64,000 bases of DNA from Anaerolineae bacterium. Its GTDB lineage: Bacteria; Chloroflexota; Anaerolineae; 4572-78; J111. The stretch lies in assembly GCA_022071955.1 (NCBI GenBank), contig JAJVIM010000029.1, forward strand, positions 62,001 to 126,000, given 5' to 3'. A program made the translations under genes and the position numbers. The notes under the pieces were generated by a model. The model was not told the origin of the DNA. It saw nothing but the letters and a program-made list of their open reading frames with translations, and did not search any database. Below, piece by piece: positions 25,255-33,782 of the stretch; the first letter of the stretch is position 1, and each line of letters begins with the position of its first letter.

Positions 25255-26010
25255 TTATTGATACAACAGGTTTTGTTTGATGGCCTCAACCCGCCGGGCG
25301 AGGGATTCAAGTTTGACGCGATGCACCATCAACGTGATGTAAAACACGGTAAAGGCCAGCAGGCAGAACATCAACGTGGTGGCGATGCTGGAGGTCATGC
25401 CAAAGCCGCCCACCGAATCGGCGTTTTTGCCGGGCAAAACCACCGCCGGGTGAATGGTGCGCCACCAGCGAATGGCCATCCAGTTGAGCGGAATGGACAT
25501 GGCTGCAATCAGGGCGTAAATCGCGCCAAAGCGGGCCTGCCGCTCCGGGCTGTCAATAGCGCCGCGCAGCATAATGTAGCCGATGTACAGCAGCCAGCTG
25601 ATGGTTGAAATGGTCAGGCGCGGGTCCCACGTCCACCACACGTTCCAGGTGGGTTTGGCCCAGATTGGCCCGCTGAGCATGACCATTGTAAAAAACGCCA
25701 GCCCAATTTCAACCGAAGACAACCCCCAGATGTCCCACTTTTCGTTGCGGGTAACCAGATACAACACCGCTGTAACCGCGGCCACAATAAAGGCCAAAAA
25801 ACCGATCCAGGCGGCCGGCACGTGAAAATAGAAAATGCGCTGGGCAAAGCGTTCGGCGGGGGCGGTGAGGTTGCCGGCATCGGGCGCCCAGACCAGGGCC
25901 ATATAGAGCGCCGCCAGCATCATCACCCCGCTGGCAATGGTTAAGCCGTGAATCCAGCCAAATCCCCGCGAACTCTGCGCGGGCTGCGAAACTGCGGTTT
26001 GGGTGGCCAT
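25255..26010 (-). CDS. ccmC: cytochrome c biogenesis haem-handling protein CcmC
   Basis: A 251-residue polytopic membrane protein with six helices. WAKPTWNVWWTWDPRLT is the WWD haem-binding motif facing the outside. FYFHVPAAW and TIHPAVV hold the two flanking histidines that ligate haem. CcmC loads haem onto CcmE. The ATG follows AGGAGGATTT. It sits between ccmB and the ccmD-like gene, with short-period repeats in the 75-bp gap to ccmB. Confidence 0.95.
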   Translation of the reverse strand: MATQTAVSQPAQSSRGFGWIHGLTIASGVMMLAALYMALVWAPDAGNLTAPAERFAQRIFYFHVPAAWIGFLAFIVAAVTAVLYLVTRNEKWDIWGLSSVEIGLAFFTMVMLSGPIWAKPTWNVWWTWDPRLTISTISWLLYIGYIMLRGAIDSPERQARFGAIYALIAAMSIPLNWMAIRWWRTIHPAVVLPGKNADSVGGFGMTSSIATTLMFCLLAFTVFYITLMVHRVKLESLARRVEAIKQNLLYQ

Positions 26011-26027
26011 AAATCCTCCTGTGAAAA

Positions 26028-26063
26028 TAAACGAATCTGCGAATCAGCGAGTCGGCGAATGTA
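26028..26063. repeat. 8-nt period repeat between ccmB and ccmC
   Basis: Octads CGAATCTG CGAATCAG CGAGTCGG CGAATG, followed by a fragment (GTAGGGGCGGTT) resembling half of the 28-bp palindrome seen at 16-43. It lies inside an operon rather than between transcription units. Confidence 0.6.
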
Positions 26064-26084
26064 GGGGCGGTTCACCATTCGCTA

Positions 26085-26828
26085 CTACTCTTCGACGACA
26101 AAATCAAACAGAATGTAGGATGCCGTGACAAAAATCACGTCAAAAGCCACCAGCAGCGCCAGCCAGTGGCTCACGTCGGCAAAGGGCGTGCCATCTAAAA
26201 TGGCCACGGTCAGCCGCACCGCGGCCAGCATCAGCGGCACAATCACCGGGAAAAGCATAATCGGCAGCATCACTTCCCGGGCGCGGGTATGCACCGCCAT
26301 CGCCGAAAAGAGCGTGCCCACCCCGGCCAGCCCGATGGTGCCCAAAATGACCACGCCGATGAGCAGCGGCAGGCTGGTTAACGACTGGTTGAACAGCACC
26401 ACAAAAACGGGCAAAATAAAAATTTCGACAATGCTGATAAACAGCACGTTACCGATCATTTTGCCAAAATAGATGGCGCTGCGATCAACCGGGGCCAGCA
26501 GCAGCCCGTCGAGCACGCCGCGGTCGCGTTCTAAAATAAAACTGCGGCTCAGGCCCAGCATCCCGGCAAAGGCAATGGCGACCCACAGCACGCCGGGCGC
26601 GAGTGTTTGCATATTTTCGGCGCGCAGGTCAAAGGCAAAGTTAAAAATAAAAATGATGAGCAGCGAAAAGACAAACATGGCGCTGATCATCTCTTTGGTG
26701 CGGATTTCGGTGGCGATGTCTTTGCCAACAATCGCGGCCACTTTGCGCAGGTAGCCGCTCGCGCCGCCGGTAAATGCGGCTTGTTCGGTTGGGACGGTGT
26801 CCGGCAGGGATTTCACTTGTTCGGTCAA
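26085..26828 (-). CDS. ccmB: haem exporter permease CcmB
   Basis: A 247-residue membrane protein with six helices, the permease partner of CcmA. KDIATEIRTKEMISAMFVF is the conserved N-terminal amphipathic segment, and RSFILERDRGVLDGLLLAPVD is the CcmB signature loop. The start is uncertain: a TTG at 26828 lies two bases after the ccmA stop and gives the family's usual length. No strong ribosome-binding site is visible, consistent with translational coupling to ccmA. Confidence 0.93.
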   Translation of the reverse strand: MTEQVKSLPDTVPTEQAAFTGGASGYLRKVAAIVGKDIATEIRTKEMISAMFVFSLLIIFIFNFAFDLRAENMQTLAPGVLWVAIAFAGMLGLSRSFILERDRGVLDGLLLAPVDRSAIYFGKMIGNVLFISIVEIFILPVFVVLFNQSLTSLPLLIGVVILGTIGLAGVGTLFSAMAVHTRAREVMLPIMLFPVIVPLMLAAVRLTVAILDGTPFADVSHWLALLVAFDVIFVTASYILFDFVVEE

Positions 26829-26830
26829 AA

Positions 26831-27532
26831 TTAATTCACCGTAACGTGTTGGTAGTACAGGTCGCGGGCCTGCTCCAGGCTGGTGTCCTGGCGGGGGGCA
26901 TCGTACACAATTTTGCCCTTGGCTAAAATGACCATGCGGTTGCCCAGCGACAGGCCGCGGTCGAGGTTGTGGGTGGTCATCAAAATGGTGCGCTGGCTGA
27001 TGCCCACCGCTTTGAGCAGCTCGCCCAGTATGCCCGCGGAGTGTTGGTCCAGCCCGGTATCCGGCTCATCGAGCAGTAAAATGGGCGGGTTGTGCAAAAT
27101 GGCCCGGGCAATGGCCAGCCGCTGCTGCATGCCGCGCGAGTAAGTGCGCACCGGGTCGTGGCGGCGCTCCCACAGATTTACCTGATTGAGCACCGTTTCA
27201 ATGCGGTTTTTGGCCGCCGGCACATCGTACATGTGGGCGTAAAAGCGGAGATTCTGCTCGGCGGTCAGGTCATCGTACAGCAACGTTTTGTGCGATACCA
27301 ACCCAATAAAGCGGCGCAGTTGGCTGCCGGCTTCGGTCAGGCGATAGCCGTTGATCAGCACATCGCCCAGAGTGGGTTTGCTGAGATTGGCCACAATGTG
27401 CAGCAGGGTGGTTTTGCCCGCGCCGTTGGCGCCCATCAGCGTGACAAAATCACCCTCGTTGATGGACAGGTCTACCCCGCGCAGTACCGCCCGGCTGCCA
27501 AAAGTTTTGACCACCTTCTTGATTTGAATCAT
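26831..27532 (-). CDS. ccmA: haem exporter ATP-binding protein CcmA
   Basis: A 233-residue ABC ATPase that powers release of haem-CcmE from the CcmABCD complex. GANGAGKTTLL is Walker A, TYSRGMQQRLAIARA is the ABC signature, ILLLDEPDTGLD is Walker B and TTHN is the switch histidine. The ATG overlaps the stop of the upstream cytochrome gene (TGATG), so translation is coupled. It is followed two bases later by ccmB. Confidence 0.95.
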   Translation of the reverse strand: MIQIKKVVKTFGSRAVLRGVDLSINEGDFVTLMGANGAGKTTLLHIVANLSKPTLGDVLINGYRLTEAGSQLRRFIGLVSHKTLLYDDLTAEQNLRFYAHMYDVPAAKNRIETVLNQVNLWERRHDPVRTYSRGMQQRLAIARAILHNPPILLLDEPDTGLDQHSAGILGELLKAVGISQRTILMTTHNLDRGLSLGNRMVILAKGKIVYDAPRQDTSLEQARDLYYQHVTVN

Positions 27533-29334
27533 CAGCCAGCCATTTCCAGCAGGTCGGCCAGTTCGGCTTTGTATTTGGCCCGCGCCCGCTGGTACACATC
27601 TTCATCGAGATCACCGTTTTCGTACACTTCGTCCAGCCGGGCCAGCGTTAGCAGCAGTTTTTGGCGGCGCGTCTCGGGCGAGTCGCTGCTGGGCGCGGCC
27701 ATTGCCGGCCGGCGCATGGGGTAAACCACGGCGGCCACCACCACGGCAACCAGCCCCAGCCCCAGCACAACCCATTTGGCCAGCTCCTGATTAAACCAGG
27801 ATGTATCTGCCGACGCCGGCGCGCTACCGGGTGGAGCATCGGGCGGCGCGGCAAACGTGAGGTCATTGAGGCCGCTCAGGTTGAGCGACACCACCTGCCC
27901 TTTGGGGACATCTTTGCGGGTGAACACGGCAAAGGTGTTGCCCTGAAACTGCTTGTTTTCCACAAAATCGACCTGATTGCTGGTGAGCGTTGCGCCCTGG
28001 TCGGTCATCAGCACATCGAGGGCTTTCACGTTTTCAGTGAGCGGGAACTCGATGGTTTTTTGATCACCGCTGAAGGGAACATCGTAAATTGCGGCGATGG
28101 TCAGCCCTTCTTCGCCGGGCATCACCGGCTCGGAGTCAAAATAGGTGCTGCCATCCTGGCTAAAACGCTGGCCGGTATCGTTTTGAAAACGAACGTTGGT
28201 GGCATCTTTGGGGATGGCAAAGCCAAATGTTTTGCCATCCTGGCCGATAAACGTTTTGTCGCCGGTGTTGCCCACTACAAAAATTTGCAGCACGTTGATC
28301 ACACCGGGGTTGAACGACAGCAGATAGTGCAGTTGGGTCACGTCGATGGCGTCGCCGGTGGTGGTGGTGTCGTACACCGTCAGGTTGAGCTTAACTTCAT
28401 TGGAGTCCGGCAGGAACATACCCGGCTCCTGGGTAACGTAGGGCACATCCTGATATTTGCCTTCGACCACGTAAAAGATGGTGTGGTCGGTGAGGAGTTT
28501 GTTAAAGGTGTACACGCCGTTGGCATCGGTTTGGCCGGTGAGCGATTCCAGCGGCGCGCCGTTTTGAAAGGCGTGCAGCGCTACCGGGATATTGGCCACA
28601 GGCTGGCCGGTGGCGGCGTTGATCACCTGGCCGGTGAGCGTGCCGTTGCGGGCCGGCAGCGCAAAAGAAAAGCCGCGCACATATTCCAGCGACGCCCAAA
28701 TGTCGTCATCCGACAGCTTTTTCAGATCAGCGTGCGCGCCGCTGGCGCTGTAATTGGCCAGCAAATCGGCCTGGCTAAGCTGGACCATCTGCTCCAGGTT
28801 GGTGAAATCGTTGATATCGGGGCCGGCCTGCGGGCCGCTGCCGGTGCCGTCGTCGCCGTGGCAGGCGGCGCACTGTTCGGTGTAGATTTTTTCGCCGGCG
28901 GTCAACTGTTCGGCGGGCACCCCCAGCCGCCACACATAGGCGACCGCGTCCCAAATTTGTTCATCGCTGAGTTTGTTTTTCCAGGGGGGCATCATTTTGT
29001 CCATCCGCCCGTTTTTGATGGTGTCAAAATTTTGGGCGGGAACATAGTTGCGCGCTTTTTCCGGGTCGGTGAAGTTGGCCGGTGGGTTGGGCAAACTTTG
29101 GGCCGTGGGGCCATCGCCCTGGCCGGTTGCGCCGTGGCAGGGCATGCAGTTTTCGCTCCACAGGGATTGCCCGCCGGTTACCGACGGTTCCTGAGAAGGC
29201 GATTGAGCCGGCGGCGCGGCTTGCGCCGGGGCGCTCAGCAACAAGAGGCCGCCTATAACAACGGCGGCACCGAGCGCGAACAAAAGCAGATTGAGTCGCT
29301 TGGGCTGAAGAAAGGTGGAATAATTTTTCATCAT
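27532..29334 (-). CDS. membrane-anchored dihaem cytochrome c with carboxypeptidase-regulatory-like and C-terminal membrane domains
   Basis: A 600-residue exported protein. Residues 13-40 are a signal anchor (LNLLLFALGAAVVIGGLLLL, then APAQA). Two cytochrome c domains follow, with CMPCH (63-67) and CAACH (155-159); KMMPP (about 113-117) offers a distal Met. GTLTGQVINAATGQPVANIPV starts a carboxypeptidase-regulatory-like beta domain. A long beta-rich region and a C-terminal helix (WVVLGLGLVAVVVAAVVYPM) come next, then about 50 cytosolic residues with a short coiled coil. It overlaps both neighbours by one base and lies inside the ccm cluster, so it is probably a client or a partner of maturation. 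The function is otherwise unknown. Confidence 0.82.
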   Translation of the reverse strand: MMKNYSTFLQPKRLNLLLFALGAAVVIGGLLLLSAPAQAAPPAQSPSQEPSVTGGQSLWSENCMPCHGATGQGDGPTAQSLPNPPANFTDPEKARNYVPAQNFDTIKNGRMDKMMPPWKNKLSDEQIWDAVAYVWRLGVPAEQLTAGEKIYTEQCAACHGDDGTGSGPQAGPDINDFTNLEQMVQLSQADLLANYSASGAHADLKKLSDDDIWASLEYVRGFSFALPARNGTLTGQVINAATGQPVANIPVALHAFQNGAPLESLTGQTDANGVYTFNKLLTDHTIFYVVEGKYQDVPYVTQEPGMFLPDSNEVKLNLTVYDTTTTGDAIDVTQLHYLLSFNPGVINVLQIFVVGNTGDKTFIGQDGKTFGFAIPKDATNVRFQNDTGQRFSQDGSTYFDSEPVMPGEEGLTIAAIYDVPFSGDQKTIEFPLTENVKALDVLMTDQGATLTSNQVDFVENKQFQGNTFAVFTRKDVPKGQVVSLNLSGLNDLTFAAPPDAPPGSAPASADTSWFNQELAKWVVLGLGLVAVVVAAVVYPMRRPAMAAPSSDSPETRRQKLLLTLARLDEVYENGDLDEDVYQRARAKYKAELADLLEMAG

Positions 29335-29987
29335 CAAATGGCTGATAGCTCTCCGTAGGGCATGGTCATGGGGTCGAGCGGCGCGCCGCAACTGGCGCAG
29401 AAGGCATCGCCGGGCTGAACGGGGCCGTGGCAGGCGGCGCACTGCCGCACCGAGGCGGATTTTACCGAAATTTCATCGAGGGTGTGGCCGCAACTGGCGC
29501 AGTAAGCATCACCGAGCATAACCCGGGCGTGGCATTTGGGGCAGGTGGTGATGTGGCCGTTCCCCTGGGCAACTTTAAGCCGCTCGATGCGGGCATCAAT
29601 TTCTGCGAGCAGCGCCGCGCTGCCGTTATCGTGCTGTAGCTGGCCGCGGGTTTGGGTTACCAGCGTCTCAATTTCGGCATCGAGAGCAGGTGATACGCCG
29701 TGTGCGGTCAGCCGATCAATTTCTTTGCGGATTTGGGCCGCTTCCTGTTTGATTTTGGCCAGCAAAATGTTGTAATCATCCTGGCTCATTTTGCCCATTT
29801 CAAAATCAAACATCAAATCTTTAATGGCGGTCAGCGCGGCCTGATAGCGAACTTCCAGCTCGGTGGCGGTTTGGCCGGACGCCGAGGTTCTGAGCATAGC
29901 CGCTTTTCTGTTTTGCAGGGGCAGCAGGATGAGATAGAGCGCGCCGCCCATCAGGGCTGCACTGGCCACAATGGTTACAATTTCCAT
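29334..29987 (-). CDS. CcmI-like membrane protein with double zinc ribbon
   Basis: A 217-residue protein with an N-terminal membrane helix (3-22) and a helical segment (RYQAALTAIKDLMFDFEMGK, then MSQDDYNILLAKIKQEA) like the N-terminal part of CcmI. Two zinc ribbons close it, with cysteine pairs at 149/152, 163/166, 183/186 and 197/200. The third pair reads CAACH and so matches a c-type haem motif by chance or by use. It lies between ccmG and the cytochrome gene, 3 bp after ccmG's stop and overlapping the next gene by one base, so it is likely a maturation-cluster component. Its exact role is unknown. Confidence 0.72.
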   Translation of the reverse strand: MEIVTIVASAALMGGALYLILLPLQNRKAAMLRTSASGQTATELEVRYQAALTAIKDLMFDFEMGKMSQDDYNILLAKIKQEAAQIRKEIDRLTAHGVSPALDAEIETLVTQTRGQLQHDNGSAALLAEIDARIERLKVAQGNGHITTCPKCHARVMLGDAYCASCGHTLDEISVKSASVRQCAACHGPVQPGDAFCASCGAPLDPMTMPYGELSAI

Positions 29988-29990
29988 AGG

Positions 29991-30560
29991 TTAACTTCCC
30001 GGTTCGGTTACAAGTTTGTTGAGTAGCGTATAGAGCGGGGCACGTTCGATGGGGCCAATCTGCACGTGAATAATATTGCCGTTTTTGTCGATGAAAAAGG
30101 TTTCCGGGACGCCGGTAATGCCGTAAGCCTGCGAGGCTTTATCGCCCATATCCGGCCCGGAGGGATAGGTGATGCCATATTTGGCCATGTAGGCCAGGGC
30201 TTCTTTTTCGGTATCCAGATGGTCGATGCCAATAAACACCACGCCCTGATCTTTATAATCCTGCCAGGCTTGCTCCAGCAGTTCGGCCTCTTTGTAGCAT
30301 TCTACGCACCAACTGGCCCAAAAATTTACCACAACCGGCTGGCCACGGAGTTCGCTCAGGGTGACGCTGTCCTGTTCAAACTGGGCAAACAGGGGGATGG
30401 TAAAATCTGGCGCCTGCTGGTTTTGCAGATCCACCGACTCGCGTTTTTGCAGGTTAACGGCCATGATCGCTACCAGGGCCAGTACGGCCAGCAAGCCGCC
30501 AAAAAGAACAATGTTGCGCAGCGGCGACGTTGTCTTGGGTTGGGTCAGGGTTTGTTCCAT
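29991..30560 (-). CDS. ccmG: thiol-disulfide oxidoreductase CcmG/ResA/TlpA type
   Basis: A 189-residue membrane-anchored thioredoxin-fold protein. Residues 16-36 are the anchor helix, and WASWCVECY holds the active CxxC (C85, C88). GVPETFFIDKNG carries the cis-Pro loop. It should keep the CXXCH cysteines of apocytochromes reduced outside the membrane. GGAGACGAGACCT precedes the ATG at 30560; a GTG 15 bp upstream was rejected. It lies between ccmH and the zinc-ribbon gene in the ccm cluster. Confidence 0.93.
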   Translation of the reverse strand: MEQTLTQPKTTSPLRNIVLFGGLLAVLALVAIMAVNLQKRESVDLQNQQAPDFTIPLFAQFEQDSVTLSELRGQPVVVNFWASWCVECYKEAELLEQAWQDYKDQGVVFIGIDHLDTEKEALAYMAKYGITYPSGPDMGDKASQAYGITGVPETFFIDKNGNIIHVQIGPIERAPLYTLLNKLVTEPGS

Positions 30561-30575
30561 AGGTCTCGTCTCCAC

Positions 30576-31067
30576 TCAGTCAAAATCCAAATCTTTTTCC
30601 ACCTGACTCAGATAATCATCAGAGGCGGTGGGGCCGGGGGTAACCGTGACGGTTTCCGGCGCGGCGGCGGGACTGGCCCATTTGCGCATAGTGTAAAACA
30701 GAATGCCCGCTCCCAAAATAATCATCAATACCGGCAGCACCCACAGCCACAAGGTGAAGCCGCTTTTGGGCGGTTCCTGCAGCACTTGAGTGCCGTACTG
30801 GTTCACAAAATAATCCAGCACCTCATCTTCAGTCATTCCTTTGGCCAGCAGATCGCCAATTTGGTCGCGCCATTGGGCACAGGTTTGAGTGCGGCAATCG
30901 GCCAGGTTGATGCCGGTGCAGGTGGGGCAGTTCATTTTTTGGGCAATGCGGTTGATGGCGTCGTAGTCGGGGTCCTGGGCCAGTGATACCGGCGCAAGCA
31001 GCGCCAGCGCTGTAACCAGAACAGAGGTGACAAAAATCAGGTTGATGAAAAATTTCGTTCGAGCCAT
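30576..31067 (-). CDS. ccmH: cytochrome c maturation protein CcmH (CcmL type)
   Basis: A 163-residue exported, membrane-anchored protein with a signal peptide (1-30). IAQKMNCPTCTGINLADCRT carries the CcmH LRCxxC-type motif (C47, C50); two further cysteines (C58, C63) are unusual. YGTQVLQEPPKSG is the conserved family end before the C-terminal helix (about 104-125). It handles apocytochrome thiols together with CcmG and CcmF. It lies 15 bp upstream of ccmG and 23 bp downstream of ccmF. Confidence 0.92.
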   Translation of the reverse strand: MARTKFFINLIFVTSVLVTALALLAPVSLAQDPDYDAINRIAQKMNCPTCTGINLADCRTQTCAQWRDQIGDLLAKGMTEDEVLDYFVNQYGTQVLQEPPKSGFTLWLWVLPVLMIILGAGILFYTMRKWASPAAAPETVTVTPGPTASDDYLSQVEKDLDFD

Positions 31068-31090
31068 TAAATGTAAGTCCGTTTATCGAT

Positions 31091-33112
31091 TTATTTGCCG
31101 GCCGGCGCAGCGGCGCCCGGCAGTTGCACTTTGGCCGTGACCCGTTCTTCTCGTTCCTGGGCGGTTGGCCAGGCGGCAATAACGGTGCCAAGGATAAACA
31201 CAATGCCGCCAACCCACAGCCAGCTTACCAGCGGGTTAATGTAGGCTTTAAAGGTGGCGGTTTCACCGGTGCCTTCCCAGCCGGCCAAAATAACGTACAG
31301 ATCATCGGCCAGAGTGCTGCGTTTATCGGGAATGGTCATCGGTTGCTGCTGCACCACAAAAAACTCGCGCACCGGCACCAGCGAACCGGCCGGTTTGCCG
31401 TTAAACGTTACGTCGAGCACGGCTTCGGTGATGATCCGGTCGTCGGGGCTTTGACCACCGCGCAGGCCGCGGTAGGTAAGCTGGTAATCGCCAATCACCG
31501 GGCTGCTGATGGTCATACTTTCGCCAACGGCCAGGTTTTGCTGGGTTTCTACCTGATAAAAGCGGCTGCCAACCACGCCAATGGCCACCAGCACCACGCC
31601 AATGTGAATAAAATAACCGCCGTAGCGCCGGTGGTTTCGGCCAACCAGCCGCCACAGGGCCACAAAGTAGTTTTCGCCGCGGCTTTTGCGCCGGGCTTTC
31701 ACACCGCGCCAGTATTCAATGAGGGTAGCGCCCAGCGTAAAACCGCACAGGCCAAAGCCAATCAGCGCGCCAACAATGCTGATGCCCACCACAAAATAGA
31801 GCACAGCGGCGGTCACTACACCCCACACCGTGGGCCACAAAAGCTGATCGGCCAGCTTTTTGCCCGAGGCGCGCCGCCACGGGATCAGCGGGGCCACGCC
31901 CATCAACAGCAGAATAATGGCAAACAGTGGCCCGGCGCTCTGTTCAAAAAAGGGCGGGCCGACGACAATCTTTTCACCGAGCAGGGCTTCGGAAATCAGG
32001 GGGAAGTGGGTGCCCCACCAAACCACCACAGCCAGCCCCAAGAAAATGAGGTTGTTCAGCAGAAAAACCGACTCGCGGGAAAAGAACGAGTCAAGTTCAT
32101 TTTCAGATTTAAGAATTTCCCAGCGGGTAGCAAACATGTACAGGGAAAAAACAAACATAATGGCGATAAATATCAAAAAGAGCGGCCCGATGGCGCTTTG
32201 GGCAAAGGTATGCACCGAACTGATCACCCCGGAGCGGGTTAAAAAAGTGCCTTCGATGACCAGGGCAAAAGTCAAAATGATGAGCGCCATGTTCCAGCGT
32301 TTGAGCATACCGCGGCTTTCTTGCATCATCACCGAATGTAAAAAGGGCGTGCCTACCAGCCACGGGATCAGCGAGGCGTTTTCAACCGGATCCCAGCCCC
32401 AGTAGCCGCCCCAGCCCAACACATCGTAGGCCCACCAACCACCCAGCAGCAGCCCCAGGCTCAAAAACAGCCAGGCGGTGAGCGTCCAGCGGCGGGTGGT
32501 GCGAATCCACAGGTCGCCGGTTTGCCGGGTTACCAGCGCGGCAATGGCAAACGCGTAGGGAATCACAAACGACACAAAACCGGTGTACAACATCGGGGGA
32601 TGGATGATCATGCCAAAGTGGCGCAGCAACGGGTTGAGGCCGGTGCCATCTGCCGGGAAGAAATCGAGCTGTTCAAAGGGGTTGGCCACAAACACAACCA
32701 GCATCACAAAAAAGGCTACCGTTATCTGCGTAACGGCGATAACGTAGGGCATCATTATCCGCATTGAGCCCCACTTTTTCAGCAGGACCAGCGCGGCGAA
32801 AATGGACATGAGCCACGACCAGAACAACAGCGAGCCATCCTGCCCACCCCACAGGGCCGTCATCCGGTAAAAAATTGGGGCGGCGCGGTTGCTGGTTTCA
32901 AACACATACTTGGTTTGGTAGTGTCCGGTAATCAGCAAATACTCAATAATAATCACCGCCAGCGTTAAAAACCCGGTTACGCCAAAAGCGGCGTTACGGG
33001 CGCTGGTCACCAGTTCTGGCACACGCCGCTGAGCGCCCACCACCGCGACGATAGTGGCGTACAGGGCCAGGGCCAGGGCCAGGGTCATTGCTACATATCC
33101 AATATTCGGCAT
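31091..33112 (-). CDS. ccmF: haem lyase subunit CcmF
   Basis: A 673-residue polytopic membrane protein with about 14-15 helices. WGGYWGWDPVENAS is the WWD haem-binding domain and HFGMIIHPPMLYTGF holds haem-ligand histidines. A large soluble loop near the C-terminus (about 540-625) precedes the last helix. CcmF joins haem from CcmE to the apocytochrome. The ATG at 33112 follows a weak AAGAGGT-type site. The 165-bp gap upstream is filled by short-period repeats. Confidence 0.96.
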   Translation of the reverse strand: MPNIGYVAMTLALALALYATIVAVVGAQRRVPELVTSARNAAFGVTGFLTLAVIIIEYLLITGHYQTKYVFETSNRAAPIFYRMTALWGGQDGSLLFWSWLMSIFAALVLLKKWGSMRIMMPYVIAVTQITVAFFVMLVVFVANPFEQLDFFPADGTGLNPLLRHFGMIIHPPMLYTGFVSFVIPYAFAIAALVTRQTGDLWIRTTRRWTLTAWLFLSLGLLLGGWWAYDVLGWGGYWGWDPVENASLIPWLVGTPFLHSVMMQESRGMLKRWNMALIILTFALVIEGTFLTRSGVISSVHTFAQSAIGPLFLIFIAIMFVFSLYMFATRWEILKSENELDSFFSRESVFLLNNLIFLGLAVVVWWGTHFPLISEALLGEKIVVGPPFFEQSAGPLFAIILLLMGVAPLIPWRRASGKKLADQLLWPTVWGVVTAAVLYFVVGISIVGALIGFGLCGFTLGATLIEYWRGVKARRKSRGENYFVALWRLVGRNHRRYGGYFIHIGVVLVAIGVVGSRFYQVETQQNLAVGESMTISSPVIGDYQLTYRGLRGGQSPDDRIITEAVLDVTFNGKPAGSLVPVREFFVVQQQPMTIPDKRSTLADDLYVILAGWEGTGETATFKAYINPLVSWLWVGGIVFILGTVIAAWPTAQEREERVTAKVQLPGAAAPAGK

Positions 33113-33135
33113 AAGCTATACCTCTTTTGAAAATA

Positions 33136-33272
33136 AGAATCGGGAGTCAGGAGTTAGGGGGCAGGGGTTAGTTGTTAGCCGTGTTGCGTGTTGCGTAAAC
33201 CGTCATTCGTTGTTCGCCACCCGCAATTCGCCGACTCGCTGATTCGCTGACTCGTTCAATCGCCATTCGCCA
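33136..33272. repeat. 7-8-nt period repeat between ccmE and ccmF
   Basis: Heptads (CGGGAGT CAGGAGT TAGGGGG CAGGGGT) pass to octads (GACTCGCT GATTCGCT GACTCGTT). It fills nearly the whole gap between two co-oriented ccm genes and would be transcribed with them. Confidence 0.65.
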
Positions 33273-33277
33273 GGGAG

Positions 33278-33745
33278 TTACTTAACGGCTTTAACCTGAA
33301 CTTCTTCGATGCCCTGCTCTTCGTAGCGGCTGGGACATTTGAGCAGCAGTTCTTTGGCGGTAAAGGCGTTACCATCGTATTTGCCTTCAAGGATGGCCTC
33401 GGCGCCTTCACGCATCTGGTCAGGTTTGGGACCGTTGAACATCACGTGCATTCGTTCGCCGGTTTCACTCATTACATCAAACTGAAGCAGCAGGTCACGG
33501 TTGTTAAAATCGATGGTTGCGGCATCGACCTTGCCGGAGACGCGCACTGTCCGGTCGAGCATACTGTCGCCTTTGGCGTACAATTCGTCGATGGTGAGGA
33601 AGTAGGCCGCGTTACTGGCAATACCGGCGTAAATTAAATAAACCACTGCCAGCGCTACCGCCACGCCGCCAATAACAAATTTGAGTTTCTTGTTGGCCGC
33701 TTTCCCGGCCACTTTTACCGTGGGGACAGTTGTTGATTGAGCCAT
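33278..33745 (-). CDS. ccmE: haem chaperone CcmE, CXXXY type
   Basis: A 155-residue membrane-anchored periplasm-facing OB-fold protein that carries haem from CcmC to CcmF. The anchor helix is at 23-42 and FLTIDELYAKGD opens the OB fold. The haem-attachment motif reads CPSRY (C137, Y141), so cysteine replaces the usual histidine of HxxxY. CXXXY CcmE is known from archaea and some bacteria, usually in clusters lacking CcmH; here CcmH is present. The gene precedes ccmF. Confidence 0.93.
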   Translation of the reverse strand: MAQSTTVPTVKVAGKAANKKLKFVIGGVAVALAVVYLIYAGIASNAAYFLTIDELYAKGDSMLDRTVRVSGKVDAATIDFNNRDLLLQFDVMSETGERMHVMFNGPKPDQMREGAEAILEGKYDGNAFTAKELLLKCPSRYEEQGIEEVQVKAVK

Positions 33746-33782
33746 CTGGCCTCCTTTTTCTTTTTGCAGAGCTAAATTAAAA

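Noticed and set aside
27661..29358. A 565-residue open frame on the plus strand opposite the cytochrome gene
   Set aside because: Antisense shadow of a gene with two CXXCH motifs and coupled neighbours. The translated sequence has no recognisable fold.
29334..29987. Third c-type haem protein because of CAACH
   Set aside because: The motif is one half of a zinc ribbon (CAACH plus CASCG), and the protein has no signal peptide that would place this end outside.
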